From Nelumbo lutea (lineage: Eukaryota; Streptophyta; Magnoliopsida; Proteales; Nelumbonaceae), in the NCBI GenBank assembly GCA_022828595.1, contig JAKGHH010000002.1:105955254-106019253 (forward strand): 64,000 nt of DNA, given 5' to 3'. Below, piece after piece: positions 55,546 through 64,000 of the stretch; positions within the stretch are counted from its first letter, which is position 1; each line of letters starts with the position of its first letter. The position numbers were made by a program, and so were the translations under genes. Below the pieces are notes generated by a model, which saw nothing but the letters and a program-made list of their open reading frames with translations, was not told the DNA's origin and did not search any database.

Positions 55546-56289
55546 TGATGTAGTGCAATCCGATCACTCCTAGCTAGCACCCCCATGGCTTTTGAGAGAC
55601 ACTTGAGATGAAGAAGAAGAAGAAGAAGAAGAATCCCTTGGGGGCCTGCCCGGCTGAGACACTCCGATGCTTAAGTCAGTACTCGGTAGAAGCAAGGAAA
55701 AGGCACAGGGCTAAGAGTGCAGATAGCGCGTTACCACTATATTCAAAAGATTAGAAGTTTAAGAAGAACTTTCCCCTCGTGACGTACCTCTCGCCCGGGT
55801 GAGTGACACATCCCCAAATTGGCAGGCACGCCTCCGCCTGTCGAGAGACATGGACGCAGACTGACAAAAAGACAAGGATTGCGCCGTCAGTAAGGAAAGT
55901 GGCGTAGTATGATCGGTATGGCCTGTCAGATAGAAGCTTCCTGAGGAATGCTCATACGACTCGTTCCCGAGGTACTTGGCTGCGAGCTCGGGATGCTTTA
56001 GGATCACCCTTGATAAAATTGGTCCCCGGGATGACTTGTTTGGGGGCTCGAGCAAGCTAGTTTCCCTAGCTCGTGAGCTAAAATTGCCTCAGAATATCCC
56101 TTTCGGGGTAGCTCGGGGAACCCGGAGCTCGCGTTGTGGCAAGCCCCTTCTCTTTCGAGCTACGACATAGCGAGCTGCTCTATGGGCTCATTACTTCTTT
56201 GTGCGGAGCCACGATATTGAGCTGTTACCTGTGCTGAGTCAGGTCCATGTGTCACCGTTTCGTAGGTCGGGTTAAATCATCCTTCATTA
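55546..56289 (-). repeat. Tat-type 5' LTR lacking its TATA region
   Basis: The 744-bp LTR starts TGATGTAG and ends CATTA (from CATCA). It matches 47,276-48,112 except for a clean loss of about 102 bp corresponding to 47,501-47,602, which includes the TATA box. An AAG run at 55,610-55,632 is longer than in the partner. Confidence 0.88.
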
Positions 56290-56320
56290 GTAGACACCAT
56301 CTAGGTGTGGGTGTCTACTA
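56288..56320. other. Short inverted repeat at the right insertion junction
   Basis: TAGTAGACACC and GGTGTCTACTA form an 11-bp perfect stem around an 11-base loop. It overlaps the GTAGA target duplication. It may be chance or a palindromic target. Confidence 0.5.
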
Positions 56321-56568
56321 GGGTATGGAATAGTTCAGCATATTTTGGGGAGGTTTTAAGAAGTTCTAAGATTGAAATCTAAGCATTAATAGATCGTAAG
56401 TGTGCTTTTCAGTCATTAACTGTTAATTACCTTTTGAATAATCACAATGTTTGAAATTGTGACTGTTCAAAGTGTCTTTCTCTGAATCAACACCTTTCTC
56501 TTTTTCATCTCTTCAGAAACTACTTAAGGAGCATGAATCAAACATTTCACACACAGCTTTGAAAATCA

Positions 56569-56614
<46 letters not shown>

Positions 56615-59600
56615 CTGGTCTGCTATTCTCACAGAAGGTTTCTTCAGAAATTCTTCAACTTTGTTGATTGTAGATTCTCGCCAAGACTCTGTTGTATCTT
56701 AGGAACAGATTTGCCTATTACTCAACAACAAATTCATTGAAACTGAGTAGGGACAGATAATATTTTAAAGACATTATTTTTAAACACACCTCAAAACTTT
56801 TCCTCCAACTTTTAAAGACCCCATTTTCCAACAATTCTCAAAAACATAATAACTACTATCTAATACAGCTTAACAAGCATTAAGTGAGACGGGATAGGTT
56901 TCCACACATATGACAGAGCGCGCCCCACAGCCCATCCCGTGCATTGGGTGCTTGTCATTTATCACGAGGAGATTTTCAATTCACCGGAGGGATGGCTGTG
57001 GGGCTTCTCTGGGGAGCCCATCCCAAGTTGCATTAAGTAAAGCAGAGTTGAGGCGGTAACCAATGACAATGAGTCTCCCAATGCAAGAATCAATGTTTTG
57101 GATTGATAATCCAAAGGAGAAATGAACATGTTCTTCAGTTCTTGGGTTCCTCCAACTTCTGGAGACAGCAATTGCGACTCTGCTGCTGCAGTGTTTTGAT
57201 TCTTGAATTGCTAAACAATGAGTCCTTTTCGAGGTTTGGGCCTCCGTGACCATTCTACTCGTAATAGGTAAATCTCTTAATGAAGCTTGAGGCATGGTTG
57301 GTCGATCATGATTCATGACACTTCAACCCAACATTATCACACAGACAGCAGCCCGCTCCCGGCTCCGTTGATCTTGATCATGCAACTGTAAGTTATGGTT
57401 GGACTGACGTCATTGGCTTGACAGATGCTGATCTTTGGCAGCCGGCTTGCTGGAAAAAGCTAGGTTCTAAGAAGGGTTTTGATGGGTCGGATCAAATCAA
57501 ACTAGGAATAATCTTTTGACGGGTAGAACCACCAAAATCCGACAAATTGCCAGCGGTCTACGAGGCAACGAGGAGAGTATATGTTATAGATCATAGATCC
57601 CCATTTCTACTTCATCTTTTATATTGATTTTTGACTCCACTTTGGCTCCAATCTCGCCCTTATGAATAAAATTAGGGCCATTTCTTGTCATTACCCTCCG
57701 CAACCAAATAATGTTTTTGACCTTAATCTTCCCTTTCTGGTTCCTAGAAGCCTACAATTTCAGAAAATAAATACTAATTTTGTTTTTTGAAACAAAACAA
57801 ACAAATAAACACAAAGACCAGCTGCAATGGCACGAAAATTGATTGTGGCATTAAATACAACACGTATCAAGCATTTGAGGTGAAAAAAAAAAAAAAAACC
57901 CATAACCCATTCTTTTTGTAGGCGTTGGGCCAGGTTTTTTTGGTTTGAAGGATGGATTTTGAGTTGGAAAACCCGTACGGATAGGGTATGGTAATAAATT
58001 AAACTTGACCCTTTCCAATCCATAAATTGTTGGAAAGCATATATATTTTATGTATTAGGTGTTAAATTTAATAATATTTTAAATTTTATATAAAAAATAA
58101 TCGATAGTTATGTGTTTTTACATGTATTATTCAAATAATTAAAAATTTTGTTGTTTGTTTATATTATTTTATTTGTTTATTACTTTTGCATAAAAAGATA
58201 TAATAGAAAATTAGATGTAGGTTCTAAACCCAACCTGCCCTATGCTTGAATGCAAGGAGGGTGAGATTGGAGAGAGTCTTGCATTTTTCAAGTTTAGGGA
58301 GGGTTTAGATTCTTGAAGTCCAACCTACTATGGGTTTTGGGGCAGGTATGGTTTGGGACATTTAGGTATATAGGTAGGGCTTAGAATTTACAAAACCCTC
58401 CCTGAACCCACCCTATTATCATCCATATCCTTTTGGCCTGTTTTGATTGTTCGATGGCATTTGTTCTTTTTGTGGTGGTAAATCGATCATACCAGAGCAA
58501 CAACAATCTGGATTGAAAGAACCATTGCATTTCTTGGCCAAAATGCAGGACCCAATTGATTTGGGTCATTTCATACCTATAGAGACAACACCAGATCTAG
58601 TTATAACTACCTACAAGGTATTCGAATCACACATTGAAAACATTTCCTCATGAACAACAACATAAAAGGGGGCCATCTGACTAGTTGGTAATTGGTAAGG
58701 TCTTTGGCTGGTTGTAGGGGAGACTACTTGGACTCCGGATCTCCTGCCGACGAGAATTTTGCCCAGGCCTACCCACAATACATAACCCCCGTGAATTGAG
58801 AACATCTCCCCTACATAATACTATACAGAGAATAAGATGTTCTTCATGTATGACTACAATAAACATGAGCAGAATTCTTGTGGACAAGAAATTCGGACTC
58901 GACTACCTGAGATTCAATCCCACCTTCACTTAGCTATAGGGCTGCAAGTAAAGTTGCCCAAGAATTTCAACTATCATAAATCTCGAATTAAAGTTTCGGC
59001 CAATTGAACATTTAATAAATTCTCAACTTGCATTTCCTATGTGCAGCCCCATAAAATTAAAAATCAATAAGTATATAACAAAATTCACGAACGAGAGATG
59101 TTCCATGTATGCGGCTATAGACGGAGATTGATGTGGAATCGACCTTCTTAAGAACATTAAGGATAACCTTAATAGTGGGCCCCTGTGGAAAACAGCCTTC
59201 GCATATATGTGTAGTGTGCTCCAAATCACAAACTAAGGCGGGCTTGTTGAAATCAACAACTTTAACTAAGGCAATAACTAGTATATAAGGCTGTAATCGG
59301 ATCCGGTTTGGATCAGATTCAGCAAAATCTGCATCTGATTCGATTATTGAAGATTTTGTATTCGGAATCAAATTCTAAAAGACTACAAGATTTGGATTTA
59401 AACCGATTTTGCCTTAATTTTAAATATAAAAAGAAATTAATTATTTTCAACTTTTATATATAATAAATTAAATTAAATTTATTTATATAAATACATATAT
59501 AATTTAATAGATATAATATCTTTTTATAATTTTAAATATAATTATATAATTTATTATATAAAAATCAATAAATATTATAATATAATCGGATTCGGATTTT

Positions 59601-59972
59601 AATCGGATGAAACCTCGGATTATTAAGTATCAGACCTAAATATGTAGTTATAGTTGTCTTGGTTGAAGACATGTACATTCGAGGAAGAGAAATAATTAAT
59701 GTACATGGAGTGACAAGGGCAGACAATTGCCTTTACTTACATATGATTAATTGGACAGATCATGTATGTGATGGTCATAATGACTCGTGACCCAAACAAT
59801 AATGCCCATCTCATGGTCCCAACTCTCAACTCCAAGCCACACCGTAAAAGGTGAATGGTGCCAAAAACATGGGGGACAATGATTCTTTTCTCAGAGAAAA
59901 CATCTATTAGTGTAGGTCTCACTTGTAGCTTGGGTTTGAGTTACTTTCGGAATTAATACTTTTGACCCAAGC
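56321..59972. other. Anonymous region right of the Tat-type element
   Basis: No gene family is recognisable. A CT repeat of about 20 units lies at 56,571-56,611. Opposed frames at 56,962-57,316 have a hydrophobic stretch but no known domain. Very AT-rich DNA lies at 58,030-58,200 and 59,400-59,590. Repeated GGATTCGG/AATCGGAT strings at 59,290-59,380 and 59,585-59,620 may be ends of a small decayed MITE. Confidence 0.45.
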
Positions 59973-59980
59973 CTTAACCC

Positions 59981-60376
59981 TATGGAGTGTCAATGGACTG
60001 GTTTTAGGTTGTACTTCATCCAAATCAAAATTCATTTGGATGGATTGGACGGACTAAATAAGACATATATGAATATGGACGGATTAGACAGACCAATATG
60101 AAATATGGATTGGACATGGTCCATCCATAATGAATTTATATTGGATTGAGCCAATATCTGGTCCATTGATAGAAAATAAGAACATAGGTGTCAATGGACC
60201 AGATTTGAGTTGAAACCAATCTAAATTAATAGAAACTTGAACAGATTGGGCAGTCTCTAGACCGGTCCAAAATGGTACAAAATATTCATTGGACTGGATT
60301 AGACCAGGTCCATTTATAATGGACTCACATTGGACTGGACCAGATTGGACCAAATCCAGTCCAATTGACACCCCTA
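59981..60376. mobile_element. hAT-type MITE
   Basis: The 396-bp unit has terminal inverted repeats TATGGAGTGTCAAT and the complement of TAGGGGTGTCAAT. It is flanked by CTTAACCC (59,973-59,980) and CTGAACCC (60,377-60,384), 7 of 8 bases alike. TAGGG(G)TG ends and 8-bp duplications are typical of hAT MITEs. The inside repeats GGACTGGA/TCCAGTCC-like words and codes for nothing. A second inner TAGGTGTCAATGGACC start at 60,186 pairs with the same right end. Confidence 0.78.
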
Positions 60377-60384
60377 CTGAACCC

Positions 60385-60638
60385 AATTGGTGTTAATTGA
60401 CTTTTAGAATAAACCAATGTGGCATCGATGGTCTAGGTTGGGTTTGTGTTAATCTGTCTCAGAGCCAATGCAAATTTGTTCAATTAGAATGATATAATTA
60501 ATTAATAAGGTTTTGCACTAAGAAATCTAAGATGTATTGTTTAGTTGCGATGGATGTAAGTATGAATCTCAAGGTTGAAATCAACTTATTGAAGCAAGTT
60601 TTGCTTTCATTGTGAATGTAAGAGGGTTAACAAAAAAT
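60385..60638. other. Spacer between MITE and chromovirus
   Basis: Nothing recognisable. It ends in AAAAAT just before the TGATAGG start of the next element. Confidence 0.4.
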
Positions 60639-60689
60639 TGATAGGAATAAAATGCAATTGGCATGGCTGAGTCACCAGTCCAGCTCATG

Positions 60690-61620
60690 GATCGAGTGTA
60701 CAAGGCAAAGTCAGCATTGGTGGCTTGGTGCAAGTTAGCAGATGAACATGCCACAACAGAATCCCTTCACAGGGTTGACTTGAAGTGATTTTCTAAGATT
60801 TAATGGTGACGATTTCAAGGGCTGGTTGTATAAGGTGGAGCAGTTCTTTGAATTTGGTAGGACTACAATTGAAAACAAGATCAGAGTAGCCTCAATCCAC
60901 TTAGAAGGTAAAGTCCTACAATGGAATCAAACGTATGTTAAGGGTAGGGGGTTAAGGGCTTTACTTATTTGGAAGGAGTGCTTGAGAGCTATGAATGAGA
61001 GATTTGATGAACAAATTTATGATGATCTCCTCATTGAGCTCAAAAACCTCAAACAAATTGGTTCTCTCCAAGATTATTTGGATGAATTTGATCAATTATA
61101 CACTCGAGCAGATGTTATTGAGATCCAAGTTCTCAGTTTCTTCCTTACAGGCCTCAGGAAGGAAATTCAAAATCCAGTTAGGATGTTTAATCTTGTATCA
61201 ATCTCTTAGGCTTATGAAATGGCTAGGTTACAAGAGGTCACTAATTGTCCAAGACTCTCCTCAAACCACAGTATCAGTCCCTTCCAAGGTCTCAGCCTCC
61301 TGTATTAATGAAACCATCCCAACAGGCTTTATTTCCTAGGCCTCCACAGTAACACTTGTTGCTAAGGCCATCACCACTCGCTCTCTCAGCTAGAAACAAT
61401 CAGGCTGGAATCTTATCATTGCCTCTTAGTGCACAACCTTTGAACAAGGGTAACTCCAGAAATACTAGAACCTTGTCTAGTAAGGAGTTGGAGGAGAGAA
61501 GAGCCAAGGGGTTGTGCTTTACATGTGGTGATAAATATGAATTAGGACATAGGTGTAAGGGAAAACGACTGTATTCCATCATAGTTGTTGATGAAGAAGG
61601 TTGATCAATTGCCTACAAAG
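60690..61620 (+). pseudogene. Chromovirus gag
   Basis: The frame at 60,826-61,209 shows KVEQFFEFGRTTIENKIRVA, LEGKVLQWNQTY, FDEQIYDDLLIELKNLKQIG and SLQDYLDEFDQLYTRADV. A stop at 61,207 precedes AYEMARLQE. The end frame has the lead ELEERRAKGLCFTCGDKYEL and zinc knuckle C-x2-C-x4-H-x4-C-like CFTCGDKYELGHRC. Upstream, DRVYKAKSALVAWCKLADEH may be the decayed N-terminus. Confidence 0.87.
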
Positions 61621-62110
61621 GGGATACCTCTATTATTGAAAGAGAAATTTTACTAATTGAAGAAAAAGCACTAGTGGAGGATTTACAACTCTTGATATCT
61701 CTCCATGTTCTATTAGGGCAAATTGAGACCACTCAATACAACACCATGAGTACCACTAGCTCTTATATGAGGAGGAATTTGCATTCATTGGTGGAATAAG
61801 GAAGTTCACATGATTTTTTGGATGTAATGGTGGAAAAGAAGATGAGTTGTGCATTGGAAATTACAAGGGGTCTCTCGGTCAAAATGGCAAATGGGGAATT
61901 GTTGACTTGCAGTGTAATTTGTAGAGGCTTCAACTGGTCTATGCAAGATTATGTGCTTACAACTGATGTGCTGATACTTAATTTAGGTGGCTTTGAGCTA
62001 GTACTTGGAATACAATGGTTGGAAACACTTGGTGGCATCCTCTAGAACTTCAAAACCTTGAGGGTGGAATTCACCTTAGTTGGTAGATAAATAGTATTGT
62101 TTGGGAAACA
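61621..62110 (+). pseudogene. Chromovirus protease region and deletion junction
   Basis: The segment LSVKMANGELLTC and FELVLGIQWLETLGGIL at 61,860-62,045 belongs to the retropepsin-like domain. The active-site triplet itself is replaced (near 61,790, SSHDF-like remains). After NFKTLRVEF the sequence passes at about 62,100 directly to integrase, so RT and RNase H, about 1.5-2 kb, are gone. Confidence 0.8.
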
Positions 62111-63096
62111 CACTACATCAGCGAGGGTTTGTCAAATACCCAACCTTGGCAAGCAATAAGCATGGATTTCATTGAGGATTTGCCAAAGTCACACAACGTT
62201 GATGTGATTTTTGTTGTTGTAGACAAATTTACAAAATATGCTCACTTCATGCCCCTAGCTCATATCTTTATAGCTTCCAATCCTTCATGGATCATATCTT
62301 TAAGCTTCATGACTCACCTAATTCCATCATGAGTGGTAGGGATTGTCTTTTTGAGCACCTTCTGATAGGAGCTGTTTAAGTTGTAGAGTGTGGACTTGTT
62401 GTCATCCTCTTATCATCCTCAAAATGATGGCTAGACTGAGGTGGTTAATAGAAGCTTAGAGACTTATCTTACGTGCATTGCTTGTGATCAACCTAAACAG
62501 TGGGATAAATGACTTTCCTTGGTTGAGTGGTGGGATGACATAACCTTCCATACAGTCATACACACTTCTCCATGTGCAGGACAGAGAGTCAATATTGTAG
62601 TTCCTGAAATATCAATTGTTTCAAGCTCAGAAAAGGAAGAAAACTTTGATTGATAGAAGAAGATTTGAAAGGAAACTTGACATTGGGGATTGGGCTTATG
62701 TGAGCCTTATATGCAATTTTTTGTAGCTCACAGAGACAACCATAAGCTTTCTCCTCCTCTTTATTTTGGCCCTTACAAGGTACTTGATAAGATTGGTGAG
62801 GTAGTCTACAAGCTGGACCTCTCAGCTTCTTTCAAGATTCACCCCACCTTCCACATTTCACAATTAAAGAAGAAGATTGGAGCTCATACAACTCACACTG
62901 AAGTTCCTGCTTGGTCCACAAAAGATACTCCTCAGCCTACTTCTATTTTAGCTAGGATAATGGTGAACAGAGGCAACTAGGCAGCTACCCAAATCCTCAT
63001 ACAGTGGAGCCATAGGCTTGTTGAAAAAACTACTTGGGAATATCTTTATGACTTGTAGGCTTGACATCCAGACATAGTCCTTGTGGAAAAGGACTC
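62111..63096 (+). pseudogene. Chromovirus integrase and chromodomain
   Basis: Integrase starts within the core at [19 protein letters not shown] and [12 protein letters not shown]. The second D (VVRDRD-like) and the YHPQNDG...TEVVNRSLETYL segment with the catalytic E appear in shifted frames (62,320-62,470). The C-terminal module [20 protein letters not shown] and [12 protein letters not shown] is at 62,740-62,880. A chromodomain [11 protein letters not shown], a stop, then ILIQWSHR, TTWEYLYDL lies at 62,945-63,060. In this class the chromodomain guides insertion to heterochromatin. Confidence 0.87.
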
Positions 63097-63113
63097 TTAA
63101 AGGGGGGGAGTAT

Positions 63114-63500
63114 CGATAGGAATAAAATGCAATTGGCATGGCTGAGTCACCAGTCCAACTGTTATTCTAATTTTTCCACTGCATGACCCAACCCAATAAT
63201 TGTAGAGAACTTGGGGGTGGGGGAGGGGGGAATTTCATCTAAACACACCTTCAGTTATTTAGGTTCTCTCTATATTTCACCTATTTTTAGCTAGGGTTCA
63301 ACACAAGACATGATAGATAAATCGATATAGAGGATTTTTAGTGTATATGGCACTAGTGTTTGAGAGAGGCTGTTCATATTTGTAATCCATTGTTGTTATA
63401 GTGAATTTCAATTGTTCATTGTTCTGTGAAATATAGATGACAAGTCGAACCATGTTAAATCTTGATGTACTCTTTAAAACCAAACCAGAAAGCAAATTCA
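63114..63500 (+). repeat. Chromovirus 3' LTR (right edge approximate)
   Basis: Starts CGATAGGAATAAAATG (from TGATAGG). Its first 47 bp match 60,639-60,690. A G-rich run occurs at 63,211-63,231. The end is not fixed because no second full LTR exists here. Confidence 0.65.
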
Positions 63501-64000
63501 CTTCAGTGTATGCACTGCATTACAAAATTCAGGACCAGCTCACTCTCCTGTGGCTATTGTTTTATAATGTTCGACGAAATTCTAGAGAGCCCAATCAAAT
63601 TATTGTACACTCTCACTTGTCTGATTCCATATTTATTGAGCACATTTGTGATGTTAAGTTTGATTAGCTTTGATTCAGTTGATTTTATGGAGAACTATTG
63701 AAATGATTTTGCTAAGTAACCAAATTTGACTATTCAAACTTTTCACAAACATTGCTAACAGGTTTGTCAGACAGTCGGAGGGGTTTCACTTAGCAAAGCT
63801 AAAAGCCACAGCATGAAAGCTCTCCGAAAGGGGCACTTGGGTGACTTTTAGCCGAGTGAAAACCACTCAACCAAATCCCAATCCTAAATGGGATTAAAGA
63901 ACACATTTGGTGAAGCAAAAGTAGAGGGAGAGGTTACCAACTCTAGAAATGAAACTGGTTCTCCATAGTTTAAAAATTGGTAGGGTCAATTTGGTCTTTT
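63501..64000. other. Anonymous right end of the window
   Basis: No recognisable gene or repeat. Overlapping frames at 63,437-63,701 have no family match. Confidence 0.4.

Larger units (their letters stand above)
47276..56289 (-). mobile_element. Tat/Retand-type Ty3/gypsy element with antisense extra gene
   Basis: LTRs at 47,276-48,112 and 55,546-56,289 are flanked by perfect GTAGA duplications (47,271-47,275 and 56,290-56,294). On the minus strand: primer site, gag, protease, RT remnant, RNase H, integrase. Between the pol end and the 3' LTR lies a gene on the opposite strand with its own promoter, the arrangement known from Tat-lineage elements such as Retand and Grande. RT has lost its catalytic core and the 5' LTR has lost its TATA region, so the element is doubly disabled. 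Confidence 0.92.
60639..63500 (+). mobile_element. Chromovirus-type Ty3/gypsy element, internally deleted
   Basis: The first 50 bp or so (TGATAGGAATAAAATG...) are identical to the start of the 3' LTR at 63,114 and represent all that remains of the 5' LTR. Gag, a protease-like region, integrase and a C-terminal chromodomain follow, then a polypurine tract AAAGGGGGGGAG (63,099-63,110). RT and RNase H are absent. The right end of the 3' LTR is not determined (somewhere about 63,470-63,530). Confidence 0.82.

Noticed and set aside
3250..56611. CT microsatellites as possible CRISPR-like arrays
   Set aside because: Simple dinucleotide runs at 3250, 3582, 23,236 and 56,571; no spacers, and this is a plant genome.
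56962..57316. Possible host gene on the minus strand
   Set aside because: Two overlapping frames with a hydrophobic patch but no recognised domain, no clear splice signals and no supporting neighbours.
58680..58940. Possible SINE (GATTCAATCCC resembling a B box)
   Set aside because: No A box at the right spacing, no poly-A tail and no target duplication.
60639..63525. AAAAT target duplication for the chromovirus (near 63,518)
   Set aside because: The right LTR end is undefined and the word is common in AT-rich DNA, so the match is not evidence.

Overview
This is plant nuclear DNA with no clearly intact host gene. Almost everything recognisable is a decayed or nested mobile element: Ty1/copia and Ty3/gypsy LTR retrotransposons, one CACTA transposase and two hAT-type MITEs. 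Fragments of mitochondrial DNA are embedded among them. The mitochondrial part keeps pieces of atp6 and sdh4. The atp6 piece has C at eight or so positions where the mature plant protein is known to depend on C-to-U editing, so it came from unedited mitochondrial DNA. Retained sdh4 and dense editing hint at an early-diverging angiosperm, but that is an inference.

Layout from left to right. An RNase H1 N-terminal-domain fragment lies at 117-317. An Athila-lineage gypsy element (minus strand, about 1.57-9.55 kb) has a truncated left LTR and lacks RNase H and the integrase core. It sits in the gag of copia element B (9.55-10.62 kb plus a 5' LTR at 19.88-20.21 kb). B is also split by copia element A (10,627-19,621, target duplication CCCTT). 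A in turn carries two solo LTRs: 11,825-13,644 (target duplication GATTT), and 17,734-19,273 (target duplication GATAC), the latter inside A's primer binding site. A decayed CACTA transposase follows at 20.5-22.6 kb, then anonymous DNA with a 157-bp tandem duplication, then a copia RT/RNase H fragment at 25.25-26.3 kb.

Copia element C (27,217-34,582, plus strand) is unusual. Where gag should start it carries antisense fragments of two cellular genes, an NPH3-domain protein and ribosomal protein eL27. It also holds a second copy of the 1.8-kb solo LTR (target duplication AACTA) and a hAT MITE within RNase H.

From 34.6 to 47.3 kb the backbone looks mitochondrial: a group II intron domain V hairpin, the atp6 and sdh4 pieces, and a small gypsy fragment. 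LTR elements invaded it at three points. They are a gag-protease-only gypsy element (37,996-41,467), a non-coding LARD-like element with minisatellite-bearing LTRs (42,074-45,340, target duplication AAAGA), and a 9-kb Tat/Retand-type element (47,276-56,289, target duplication GTAGA). The Tat-type element has an opposite-strand, intron-containing extra gene with its own TATA box. It has lost the RT core and the TATA region of its 5' LTR.

The rest is anonymous AT-rich DNA with a hAT MITE (59,981-60,376) and a decayed chromovirus (60,639 to about 63.5 kb) that lost most of its 5' LTR and its RT/RNase H. The genes do not form a pathway; the window records successive insertions, internal deletions, C-to-T decay and gene-fragment capture.
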